NCBI GenBank assembly: GCA_964636575.1
Contig: CAZWSE010000098.1
Location: forward strand, 1 to 12,365
Direction of reading: 5' to 3'
Origin: CAZWSE01 sp964636575
GTDB taxonomy: Bacteria; Pseudomonadota; Alphaproteobacteria; Rhodobacterales; Rhodobacteraceae
DNA: 12,365 nucleotides
A model generated the notes under the pieces. That model saw only the letters and a list, made by a program, of their open reading frames with translations. It had not been told where the DNA came from and made no database searches. Positions 6,045-12,298 of the stretch are shown here, piece after piece (the stretch's first letter is position 1; every line of letters starts with the position of its first letter). The position numbers and the translations under genes are program-made.

Positions 6045-7331
6045 GTGGCCAAAACCCCGACGCCCTTCTCAAAATTCGAATGGATGATCGCATGGCGATA
6101 CCTGCGGGCGCGACGGGCCGAAGGCGGGGTCAGCGTGATGACATGGATCTCGCTCATCGGGATCACACTCAGCGTGCTGGCACTGATCGCAACGCTGGCG
6201 GTGCGGGCAGGGTTCAGGGCGGAATTCGTGGACACAATCGTGGGGGCCAACGCCCATGTGACGGTCTATAATTCAGGCAACGTCGACGCCAACGGCAGGA
6301 TCGACCGGACGATTACCAACTACCAAGACATGGCAGACAACATCCGCGCCGTCGATGGGGTCACTCGGGTCGCACCGCTGATCAAAGGTCAGGTCATGGC
6401 CAACCGCAAACAGGCCAACGCAGGGGTTGAGGTCTACGGGATCACGCTTGAAAACCTCAAAACCATCCCGCGCATCGCAGACCCCAAAACAGGACTAGGC
6501 GACATCGACGCCTTCAACACAGGCATCGCCATAGGGTCCGGCGTGGCACGCGAACTCGGGGTGGTGCAGGGGGACAAAATCAAGATCATCTCGCCCAACG
6601 GGGTGCGCACAGCGCTGGGCACAAGCCCACGGATCAACGCCTACGAAGTGGTCTACATCTTCTCCGCAGGGCGCTATGACATCGACCGGACACGGGTCTA
6701 TCTGCCCTTCGCAGAAGCACAATCCTTCTTCAACCGCGAGGGCGTAGCGGATGAGCTTGAAGTCATGGTCGAAGACCCCGAAACGGCGGACGACTACGCA
6801 ATCCCGCTGATCCGCGCGGCGGGTGAGCGCACACAAATATGGACATGGAAAGACGCATCCGGCGGGTTCTTGCGGGCACTCGACGTGGAAGACAACGTGA
6901 TGTTCGTCATCATGTCGATCCTCGTGTTGATTGCAGCCATGAACATCGTCAGCGGGCTCATCATGCTGGTGAAAAACAAAGGCCGCGACATCGGCATCTT
7001 GCGCACAATGGGGCTGTCCGAAGGGTCTGTCCTTCGGGTGTTCTTCATCTGCGGGGCCTTCACAGGGCTGATCGGCACCATTGCAGGGGTGATCCTCGGG
7101 TGTCTCTTTGCGCTCAACATCGATGCGCTCTTCGGGCTGGTGGACCGGCTGTCGGGGGGCGGCGTTTGGGATGCCTCGGTGCGGGGCATTTACCACCTGC
7201 CGGCCAAGCTGCAATTCTGGGATGTCATGTCGGCCATCGGGTTGTCCTTGGGGCTGTCCTTCATCGTGACACTCTTTCCGGCACGCCGCGCCGCGCGCAT
7301 GAACCCCGTTGAGGCGCTGCGTTATGAATGA
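6045..7331 (+). CDS. lolC: Lipoprotein-releasing ABC transporter permease (LolC/LolE family)
   Basis: A 428-residue inner-membrane permease that, with LolD, extracts outer-membrane lipoproteins and passes them to periplasmic LolA. The topology is typical of the family: TM1 at about 31-50 (MTWISLIGITLSVLALIATL), a large periplasmic domain to about 280, then three TM helices, near FVIMSILVLIAAMNIVSGLIM, FFICGAFTGLIGTIAGVILG and VMSAIGLSLGLSFIVTLFPA. The cytoplasmic coupling segment NKGRDIGILRTMGLS and the ending PARRAARMNPVEALRYE are diagnostic. I chose the GTG at 6045 because AGGAG (6034-6038) lies 6 nt upstream; the first in-frame ATG would remove part of the conserved N-terminus. It overlaps lolD by 8 bp. 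Only one permease gene is present, so the symbol is a convention: the complex may be a homodimer or LolF-like, or a partner may be elsewhere. Confidence 0.92.
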   Translation: MAKTPTPFSKFEWMIAWRYLRARRAEGGVSVMTWISLIGITLSVLALIATLAVRAGFRAEFVDTIVGANAHVTVYNSGNVDANGRIDRTITNYQDMADNIRAVDGVTRVAPLIKGQVMANRKQANAGVEVYGITLENLKTIPRIADPKTGLGDIDAFNTGIAIGSGVARELGVVQGDKIKIISPNGVRTALGTSPRINAYEVVYIFSAGRYDIDRTRVYLPFAEAQSFFNREGVADELEVMVEDPETADDYAIPLIRAAGERTQIWTWKDASGGFLRALDVEDNVMFVIMSILVLIAAMNIVSGLIMLVKNKGRDIGILRTMGLSEGSVLRVFFICGAFTGLIGTIAGVILGCLFALNIDALFGLVDRLSGGGVWDASVRGIYHLPAKLQFWDVMSAIGLSLGLSFIVTLFPARRAARMNPVEALRYE

Positions 7332-8004
7332 CCCAATGCTGTCCCTGCGCGGGGTCACCAAAGCCTACAACACAGGCAAACCGTCCGAGGTCACAGTGCT
7401 ACGTGGTGTCGATATCGATGTGGCAGGGGGTGAGGTCGTGGCGCTCGTCGCACCTTCGGGTGCAGGCAAATCGACGCTGCTGCACATCGCAGGGCTGCTC
7501 GATACGCCAGACGCAGGGGCTGTGAAGATCGGGGGGCTTGATATGACGGGTCTCAGCGATCGCAAGCGCACCGCCGCACGGCGCGAGGACATTGGTTTCA
7601 TATACCAATTTCACCATCTGCTGCCGGAGTTTTCGGCGTTGGAAAACATCGTGCTCCCGCAACTTGCCAATGGCACATCAGAACGCAGCGCCAAGGATCA
7701 TGCGATGGATTTACTGGCGCAAGTCGGCGTGGCAGATCGCGCCAGCCACCGCCCTGCCGCACTGTCGGGCGGCGAACAACAGCGCGTCGCTTTCTGCCGC
7801 GCATTGGCCAACAAACCGCGCCTTCTGCTGGCCGATGAACCGACCGGAAATCTTGACCCCGATACCTCCGATCAGGTGTTTGAGGCGCTTATGGGCCTTG
7901 TGCGCACCACGGGTCTTGCCGCCTTGATCGCTACCCATAACCTTGATCTGGCCGCGCGTATGGATCGCACCCTGCGCCTGACCGCCGGATCGTTTGAGCC
8001 TTAA
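7324..8004 (+). CDS. lolD: Lipoprotein-releasing ABC transporter ATP-binding protein LolD
   Basis: A 226-residue cytoplasmic ATPase that powers lipoprotein release with the adjacent permease. All ABC motifs are present: Walker A APSGAGKST (43-51), Q-loop YQFHHLLPEF with Q95, signature LSGGEQQRV (147-155), Walker B LLLADEP (167-173) followed by TGNLD, and H-loop H205 in IATHN. The first glycine of the Walker A consensus (GxxxxGKS) is alanine here. I recall this from other alphaproteobacterial LolD proteins, so it is probably functional. The start at 7324 lies inside the end of the permease gene (8-bp overlap), with GAGG (7311-7314) 9 nt upstream. The Ldh2-family gene follows 14 bp after the stop. 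Confidence 0.94.
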   Translation: MNDPMLSLRGVTKAYNTGKPSEVTVLRGVDIDVAGGEVVALVAPSGAGKSTLLHIAGLLDTPDAGAVKIGGLDMTGLSDRKRTAARREDIGFIYQFHHLLPEFSALENIVLPQLANGTSERSAKDHAMDLLAQVGVADRASHRPAALSGGEQQRVAFCRALANKPRLLLADEPTGNLDPDTSDQVFEALMGLVRTTGLAALIATHNLDLAARMDRTLRLTAGSFEP

Positions 8005-8018
8005 GAAAGTCCCCAACT

Positions 8019-8996
8019 ATGCCCCTGATATCGCTCGCTGAAATTGAATCCGTCACACACAAAGCGCTTGTTAAACATGGCGCAAGTGATGCCATCGCCG
8101 CCCATGTGGCCGATGCTGTCAAAGTGGCCGAAGGCTACGGCAACCGCATTTGCGGGCTTTACTACGTCGAAAGCTATTGCCAGCAACTCGCCAGCGGGCG
8201 CGTCAAAGGCGATGTGACCCCTGATGTGACAACTCCCAAAGCGGGGGCCGTCTATGTAGACGCCAAATTCGGCTTCGCACAGCCCGCCTTTGCCGCCGCT
8301 TTGCCAGCTGCGATCAAAGCCGCGCAAACCAATGGCACAGCCTCCCTCGCGGTAGGCCACGCGCATACCTGCACCTCATTGGGTTACTTTACCGATCAAA
8401 TCGCCCGCGCAGGGCTGATCGGCATCGGCATGACCAACGCATCGCCCATCGTGGCCCCTCCGGGCGGCAAAACCCGCGTGATCGGCACCAACCCGATGGC
8501 CTTTGCCGTGCCTGATGGGCAGGGCGGCGTTGCCATGCAGTTCGATCAATCCACCACCACCGTCGCACTTGGCAAAATCACCATGGCCAAAGCCGCGGGC
8601 GAGGCTATCCCCGAAGGCTGGGCGCTTGATGCAGATGGCAACCCGACAACCGACCCCGAAGCCGCACTTGCAGGATCGCTCGTGTCCATGGGCGGCTACA
8701 AAGGCTGGGGCTTTGGTCTGATGGCAGAGCTTCTGACCGCAGGTCTCACAGGCAGCGTCGCATCGCGCGATGTGAAGCCCCTCAAAGCCCCCGAAGGCGC
8801 GCCCCACGATTTGGGCCAGTATTACCTGTTGATTGACCCCGAAACATCGGGTGCATTCTACGACCGCATGGCGCAAGTGTCTCAGGCCGTCGCGCTGGAC
8901 GAAGGCGCGCGTATGCCCGGCCAAGGCAAAGCCGCGCAAGACCCCGTAGACGTGCCGGATGCCGTCTGGAATTTGGTCACTGGACTGGCTGGATAA
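8019..8996 (+). CDS. Ldh2 family oxidoreductase (malate/L-lactate dehydrogenase type, NAD(P)-dependent)
   Basis: A 325-residue cytoplasmic oxidoreductase of the Ldh2/MDH type-2 family. Members reduce 2-oxo acids or cyclic imino acids with NAD(P)H; the substrate here is unknown. Family segments: NASPIVAPPGGKTRVIGTNP (140-159), FDQSTTTVALGKI (175-187), and GGYKGWGFGLMAELLTAGL (225-243). The N-terminal region, where most members have RGxxSHG carrying a histidine thought to act in catalysis, reads GNRICGLYYVESY (41-53), so cysteine 45 stands in that place. A histidine-containing segment, VGHAHTCTSLGYF, remains at 112-124. It starts 14 bp after lolD with a poor ribosome binding site (AAGAAAG), suggesting it is read through from the Lol operon. 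A functional link to lipoprotein sorting is not evident. Confidence 0.87.
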   Translation: MPLISLAEIESVTHKALVKHGASDAIAAHVADAVKVAEGYGNRICGLYYVESYCQQLASGRVKGDVTPDVTTPKAGAVYVDAKFGFAQPAFAAALPAAIKAAQTNGTASLAVGHAHTCTSLGYFTDQIARAGLIGIGMTNASPIVAPPGGKTRVIGTNPMAFAVPDGQGGVAMQFDQSTTTVALGKITMAKAAGEAIPEGWALDADGNPTTDPEAALAGSLVSMGGYKGWGFGLMAELLTAGLTGSVASRDVKPLKAPEGAPHDLGQYYLLIDPETSGAFYDRMAQVSQAVALDEGARMPGQGKAAQDPVDVPDAVWNLVTGLAG

Positions 8997-9068
8997 GTCT
9001 TAACGGGCAGAGCGTTGCAAAGCGGTTTAGCCCGACTGATCTGCGCCATATAACATTAGAAAAATCTT

Positions 9069-9083
9069 TTAATAATTTGTTAA
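9069..9083. promoter_or_regulatory. CtrA-like box TTAA-N7-TTAA
   Basis: TTAA TAATTTG TTAA matches the consensus half-sites and spacing of the alphaproteobacterial cell-cycle/motility regulator CtrA exactly. It lies between two convergent gene ends in an AT-rich patch, where chance matches are more likely and no coding target is adjacent. Confidence 0.25.
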
Positions 9084-9096
9084 TAAATAGATTTAC

Positions 9097-9113
9097 GGTT
9101 TCGCCGCGAAACC
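9097..9113 (-). terminator. Hairpin GGTTTCG-ccg-CGAAACC, probable terminator of the minus-strand transporter gene
   Basis: A perfect 7-bp stem with a 3-nt loop lies 27 bp beyond the stop of the DMT transporter gene. Reading leftward it is followed by a U-rich but interrupted stretch (GTAAATCTATTTATTAAC). The + strand side is followed by no U-run, so termination of the minus-strand transcript is the better reading. Confidence 0.5.
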
Positions 9114-9140
9114 TGAAACCGATCTGGGTACCCCCAAATC

Positions 9141-9575
9141 TTAAGCCTGTTGCGTGATCCAAACCCCCAAAGCCATCACCGAAATCCCTGCCGCTCGGGT
9201 CAGTGAAAGCGGGCTGATATTGGCTCCGAAAAGCCCGAAATGATCGATCAAAGCCGCCGAAATCAGCTGCCCCAAAAGCACGAAAAAGACCGCATTTCCA
9301 ACCCCGATTTTGGGCGCAATAAAGGTGATCGAAAGCACATAAAAAGCAATCAAGACCCCCGCCAAAAAGAGGTGTTTCGGAGCCGAAATCATGCCTGAGA
9401 ATCCCTCAATTCCAGTGCCGATTGCGACCATTCCAGAAGCCACCATCGCCACCATAAAAAGCACCGTCGCCGCCGCCGCAGGCGACCCGATATACCCTCC
9501 TAAAGCCGCATTCAAAGCCGCCAAAACAGGGATCCCAATCCCCGCAGTCAACATGATCGCACTGTAGTAAGTCAT
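9141..9575 (-). CDS. DMT family transporter, YdcZ/DUF606 type
   Basis: A 144-residue integral membrane protein of the short five-TM DMT type (DUF606/YdcZ, PF04657). Hydrophobic helices lie at about 5-27, 34-54, 67-86, 92-110 and 124-140. Family marks are GIPVLAALNAALGGYIGSP near the N-terminus and KIGVGNAVFFVLLGQLISAA (89-108) followed by LIDHFGLFG. Small DMT proteins of this kind usually act as homo- or heterodimers; the substrate is unknown. The start at 9575 has AAGGAC about 9 nt upstream. The gene lies 30 bp after the HExxH lipoprotein gene on the same strand, so cotranscription is likely although no functional link is apparent. Confidence 0.88.
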   Translation of the reverse strand: MTYYSAIMLTAGIGIPVLAALNAALGGYIGSPAAAATVLFMVAMVASGMVAIGTGIEGFSGMISAPKHLFLAGVLIAFYVLSITFIAPKIGVGNAVFFVLLGQLISAALIDHFGLFGANISPLSLTRAAGISVMALGVWITQQA

Positions 9576-9605
9576 CGTTTTTTGTCCTTAAAACGTGGTC
9601 GGATT

Positions 9606-10289
9606 CTAGCTGCAAATCCCGTCGATTTCGGCCCCGTCCCAAGGCTTTATGATCTCCGTGTTCGGCAGGATTTTTGAGACATCTGAAATCGGAAAAGACT
9701 GCTTGAGCAGGGCATGCAACCGCGCCGTCCGAGGCGCCTCAGGGGCCAATGCCGCGCAGCAAACGAACTCCTCAACGATCCCGCCTTGCTGCTCATATCC
9801 ATAGTCCGAAAGCCGCGCATCGGGGCGAATTTCGAACAGATAAGGGTCCGCCCCGCCGCCATGTTCAGAGGCCGCTTTCAGCGGGTGATATCCGGTTTCG
9901 CTGCGATTCTGCCACTGCCAGATATGGGTCATTTCGTGGGCAAAAAGCATGGCCGCAACAAGATTAACGCGGCCCGGATACTCTCTCATGTAGTTTTCGA
10001 TGTACCAGTCTTTGTCAAAATAAACGCGGTTGAAAATGGCCACGGCGGCGGGGCTGGTGGTGACGATTTGCTCGGTCGGTTCGGGAAAAATCCGTTCGCG
10101 ACAGGTGATCCGAGGCCGCTTTTGACGGCGAAACGTGACCGAAGCCGTTGGGGCCCCGTTTACCAGACGCACCTTTTTTGTGTTGATCTGATTTCCGTGC
10201 ATGGCCTTGGCAAAAGCGGTCTCCGTTTCAGTCAGGGGCCGTCCACAAGAGGCCAGCAGAGAGAGGATCAAAAGAGCGCGCAAAATCAT
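9606..10289 (-). CDS. Putative lipoprotein with an HExxH zinc metalloprotease-like domain
   Basis: A 227-residue predicted lipoprotein. The N-terminus, MILRALLILSLLASC, is a lipoprotein signal with lipobox LASC and acylated Cys15. The mature part contains FAHEMTHIWQWQ, with the zincin motif HEMTH at 118-122, followed about 44 residues later by YGYEQQGGIVEEF (163-175), where E166 is a candidate third zinc ligand. This HEMTHxWQ...EQQxxIV pattern resembles proteins I remember annotated as 'vgr related' or putative peptidases; actual activity is unproven. Cysteines at 63, 177, 178 and 226 could form disulfides in the periplasm. I chose the ATG at 10289 rather than the longer frame to 10331 because the signal peptide begins there and AAGG lies about 9 nt upstream. 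It is first of a two-gene minus-strand unit with the DMT transporter and divergent from the small secreted protein at 10439. Confidence 0.75.
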   Translation of the reverse strand: MILRALLILSLLASCGRPLTETETAFAKAMHGNQINTKKVRLVNGAPTASVTFRRQKRPRITCRERIFPEPTEQIVTTSPAAVAIFNRVYFDKDWYIENYMREYPGRVNLVAAMLFAHEMTHIWQWQNRSETGYHPLKAASEHGGGADPYLFEIRPDARLSDYGYEQQGGIVEEFVCCAALAPEAPRTARLHALLKQSFPISDVSKILPNTEIIKPWDGAEIDGICS

Positions 10290-10438
10290 GACTGGCACCT
10301 TAGCGGCGCCATGCGTGAAGGGAAGGGCCATTCGGATTTAGATAAAATCTGACAGATGTTTCGAGCGAGGTTTGGGGCGATGTTAACCGGCCTGCGGCTA
10401 CACAATTCCTCGTGTTTGACCTTAGCAGGAGAGTATCA

Positions 10439-10729
10439 GTGATTAAGTCCCTTTTAACTGCCGCCTTTGTTTTGATGGCCGGAACCGCGCAGGCGGAGCT
10501 TTCGGATTTGTTTGAAGAGTGGTCTTCCAAGCGGCCTTATGTGCCTGCGGTCAAACACACCCGACCTATGCTGTATGAAACGCCTTCCATGGCCTATCGC
10601 GGGCAGCATTTTACCAATGCTCTGGGCTGTGATTATTCGCGGGCAGGGGCGCCGGGGCAGGTGGTGTGGCACTTGATCGTGCAAACGCGCCGCAACGGAT
10701 GCCCCAATAGGATTGTTCAAAAGGGCTGA
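10439..10729 (+). CDS. Small secreted protein of unknown function (two cysteines)
   Basis: A 96-residue protein that I do not recognise beyond a vague likeness to small Roseobacter hypothetical proteins. It starts at GTG 10439, with AGGAGAG (10427-10433) 5 nt upstream. This start gives a clean signal peptide, MIKSLLTAAFVLMAGTAQA, with a cleavage site AQA|EL after residue 19. The mature protein of about 77 residues is rich in charged and aromatic residues and has two cysteines, in LGCDYSR (C64) and NGCPNR (C88), likely one disulfide. No enzymatic motif is visible. It diverges from the HExxH lipoprotein across about 150 bp, and is followed by the 30-residue membrane protein on the same strand after 153 bp. 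Confidence 0.7.
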   Translation: MIKSLLTAAFVLMAGTAQAELSDLFEEWSSKRPYVPAVKHTRPMLYETPSMAYRGQHFTNALGCDYSRAGAPGQVVWHLIVQTRRNGCPNRIVQKG

Positions 10730-10882
10730 TGTTACAGAGGTTTGTCGGCCTCGTGATGGAATGCGATTAATTAGGGACTATTTGTTTCATAACTCTTTGG
10801 CTAGCTTCAGTGTAGAAGCACAGGACAATCTGTCTTGGTGCATATCCCTTCAGAATGAGGGGCAGCTTAGGAGAAGAAAACA
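10730..10882. other. Untranslated stretch before the 30-residue membrane protein gene
   Basis: This 153-bp stretch is AT-richer than its neighbours and holds no ORF with a credible ribosome binding site. A promoter for the small ORF at 10883 is likely here or further upstream, but no clear -35/-10 pair was seen. It ends in the strong Shine-Dalgarno AGGAGAAG at 10869-10876. Confidence 0.5.
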
Positions 10883-10975
10883 ATGGCAAAAGTTATCATT
10901 CCAACAGTATTCGGTTTCGTATCCTTGATGGGCGTTTGGGTTATCACATCGGCCAACCACATCATGATGATGTAA
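10883..10975 (+). CDS. 30-residue single-pass membrane microprotein
   Basis: A short ORF of 30 codons plus TAA. It begins MAKVIIPTVFGFVSLMGVW and ends in a polar/metal-binding-like tail, NHIMMM. Residues about 4-23 form one continuous hydrophobic segment long enough to cross the membrane, with K3 before it, so the N-terminus is probably cytoplasmic. AGGAGAAG (10869-10876) lies 6-9 nt before the ATG, one of the strongest ribosome binding sites in the window. Composition and organisation recall small accessory subunits of membrane complexes (for example CydX- or KdpF-like), but no specific family is recognised. The TAA is only 5 bp from the stop of the convergent thioesterase gene, leaving no room for a terminator between them. 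Confidence 0.6.
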   Translation: MAKVIIPTVFGFVSLMGVWVITSANHIMMM

Positions 10976-10980
10976 GGCGG

Positions 10981-11394
10981 TCAGGGCCGCATCAGCGTGG
11001 CGGTGGCCAAGGCAATCGGTTTGTCGCTGGCATCCACTGTGATCGTGGCCCGACAGAAATAGAGGCTGCGCCCCGGTTTCACGACCTCGGCGCGGCAGTG
11101 CATGATATCGCCCTGACCGGCCCGCAAGAATTGCGTGTCGAGGGTGGTGGTCGCGAAGGGAATAAATTCCTGCGCGTGACCAAAGCCAGCAAAGACAATG
11201 GCCGTATCTGCAAGCGCAGTCATGGCTTGGCCGCAGACGATGCCGCCCACGCGCGTGATGTCATCAGTGATCGGCATGCTAAGATGCGCATGGGTTTGGT
11301 CGATGGACGCGACGGTAATGTCGAGCGCGTTGATCCATGGGGCGAAGGCTTGGGTTAGGATGGCTTGGGCGGATGTGGGTGTCATGGGGTGCAT
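10981..11394 (-). CDS. PaaI family hotdog-fold thioesterase
   Basis: A 137-residue hotdog-fold protein, probably an acyl-CoA thioesterase of the PaaI type, acting as a cytoplasmic dimer or tetramer. The catalytic helix segment VGGIVCGQAMTALADTAIVF (49-68) carries the family pattern GGxxxGxxxxxLxDxA, with D63 as the likely catalytic acid. It is followed by TTTLDTQFLRAGQGD (82-96) and the strand AEVVKPGRSLYFCRATI typical of the fold. The acyl substrate is unknown. The start is taken as ATG 11394; ATG 11385, three codons on, is an alternative. AGGA at 11397-11400 is too close to the first (2 nt) and somewhat far from the second (11 nt), so the choice is open. The AT-rich gene at 11399 ends 4 bp upstream, so this gene's leader lies inside that coding region. 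Confidence 0.85.
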   Translation of the reverse strand: MHPMTPTSAQAILTQAFAPWINALDITVASIDQTHAHLSMPITDDITRVGGIVCGQAMTALADTAIVFAGFGHAQEFIPFATTTLDTQFLRAGQGDIMHCRAEVVKPGRSLYFCRATITVDASDKPIALATATLMRP

Positions 11395-11398
11395 TATC

Positions 11399-12298
11399 CT
11401 ATGAGGATATTTGAAATCTTTTAGCCAAGTACTCGTTGGCTAACTCATCAGAAAGTTTTATTGGGAGAAGGCAGTAATCTTCGTATTCTTGGTCATGGCC
11501 TCCTCCGTAACCAGTATAGAGCCAGATCTCGCTAAACTCGCTACGTGATGCGACGGATGCGATTTCGACAGCAATTCGTTCGAAGTCATTCAACCCAGCT
11601 ATCGCAGTGCGATTGTCCAGCACAAGGACTGTTTCCCTTTTTCCATCATGGTTCTTTTGTTGCTTCTTGGCGATCGCATTGTTCACTTCAGAAAGTAAAT
11701 CTAAAGCGGACAGATCTTGCAAAGACGTAAAGAATCTTGGCAGTTCTGGAAAGTATGGGTTAGGTACTTCGTCGCTGTTTGAAAGCCCTTCTGCTTCGTA
11801 TCCTTTAAATGCGACGTTTAGCGCGGCGTCAGGAAAAGATTTTGCAATTTTTTTTAGAAGTCCAAGGCGCACGGTCTTGTAGTATGAGTGCCGTTGAATC
11901 ATCTCCTCGGCAGTGATTTTCTTAAAGAAATTTGCTCTGTCAGTGAAAGAACTGATCTCGACATTGATTGTCGAGCCTGAACTTAATTCAAGCCGAAAGT
12001 CCCATGGCTTATCTCTACTTAGAATGTTGAACCCAATTGGGCCATTCCCTATGACTTTAACCATATGAGAAACATAGTGGCGAAGAATTATTTCTTCTCT
12101 GAAACTCTCCTCTAGTGCATTCAAGTAGGCGGCGTGAAGCACCTTGCCATCAGGTTCAACCCAAAAATACTGTTTGCAATTATGAAGTAGGCTTGGGTCT
12201 TTTTCGGGAAAGAAGCCATTTCTTCTTATCGCCTCAGGGTTGGCGGCAAAGTACTTTGCATTCAGTCGAAAATGAATGGCCGTTTTTTGAAAAATCAA
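11399..12298 (-). CDS. Protein of unknown function with a weak PD-(D/E)XK nuclease-like pattern
   Basis: A 299-residue protein that I do not recognise. It is clearly AT-richer than the genes to its left and uses codons they avoid, suggesting acquisition. It has no signal peptide or TM segment. Residues about 60-120 form a helix, ALEESFREEIILRHYVSHMV (61-80), then DKPWDFRLELSSGSTINVEI (96-115) and SSF: an acidic residue (D100) on one strand, a turn, then E114-I-S116. This resembles the D...ExK core of PD-(D/E)XK nucleases with S in place of K; such variants exist, but this is inference. The C-terminal part has strands RETVLVLDN (221-229) and FSEIWLYTGYGG (255-266). The only reasonable start is TTG 12298, with GGAGGAG (12307-12313) 8 nt upstream. 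It overlaps the stop of the upstream gene as TTGA, so the two are translationally coupled. Confidence 0.7.
   Translation of the reverse strand: MIFQKTAIHFRLNAKYFAANPEAIRRNGFFPEKDPSLLHNCKQYFWVEPDGKVLHAAYLNALEESFREEIILRHYVSHMVKVIGNGPIGFNILSRDKPWDFRLELSSGSTINVEISSFTDRANFFKKITAEEMIQRHSYYKTVRLGLLKKIAKSFPDAALNVAFKGYEAEGLSNSDEVPNPYFPELPRFFTSLQDLSALDLLSEVNNAIAKKQQKNHDGKRETVLVLDNRTAIAGLNDFERIAVEIASVASRSEFSEIWLYTGYGGGHDQEYEDYCLLPIKLSDELANEYLAKRFQISS
11421..11443. repeat. Perfect inverted repeat TTAGCCAA-N7-TTGGCTAA inside the end of the unknown gene
   Basis: Arms of 8 bp and a 7-nt loop lie in the last codons of the 299-residue protein (covering LANEYLAK) and about 27 nt upstream of the thioesterase start codon in the same transcript. 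It lacks a following U-run, so it does not look like a terminator. It may be chance or may affect expression of the downstream gene. Confidence 0.3.

Larger units (their letters stand above)
8997..9140. other. Convergent intergenic gap with an AT-rich patch
   Basis: This gap lies between the 3' ends of the Ldh2-family gene (+) and the DMT transporter gene (-). About 55 bp near 9045-9095 is strikingly AT-rich compared with the surroundings. It contains TTAA-N7-TTAA (9069-9083) and lies next to a hairpin at 9097-9113. No ORF with a credible ribosome binding site was seen. Confidence 0.6.

Noticed and set aside
6495..7361. 288-codon minus-strand frame opposite the Lol permease
   Set aside because: Its His/Asp-rich composition is typical of antisense translation of membrane-protein genes, and there is no start signal or family match.
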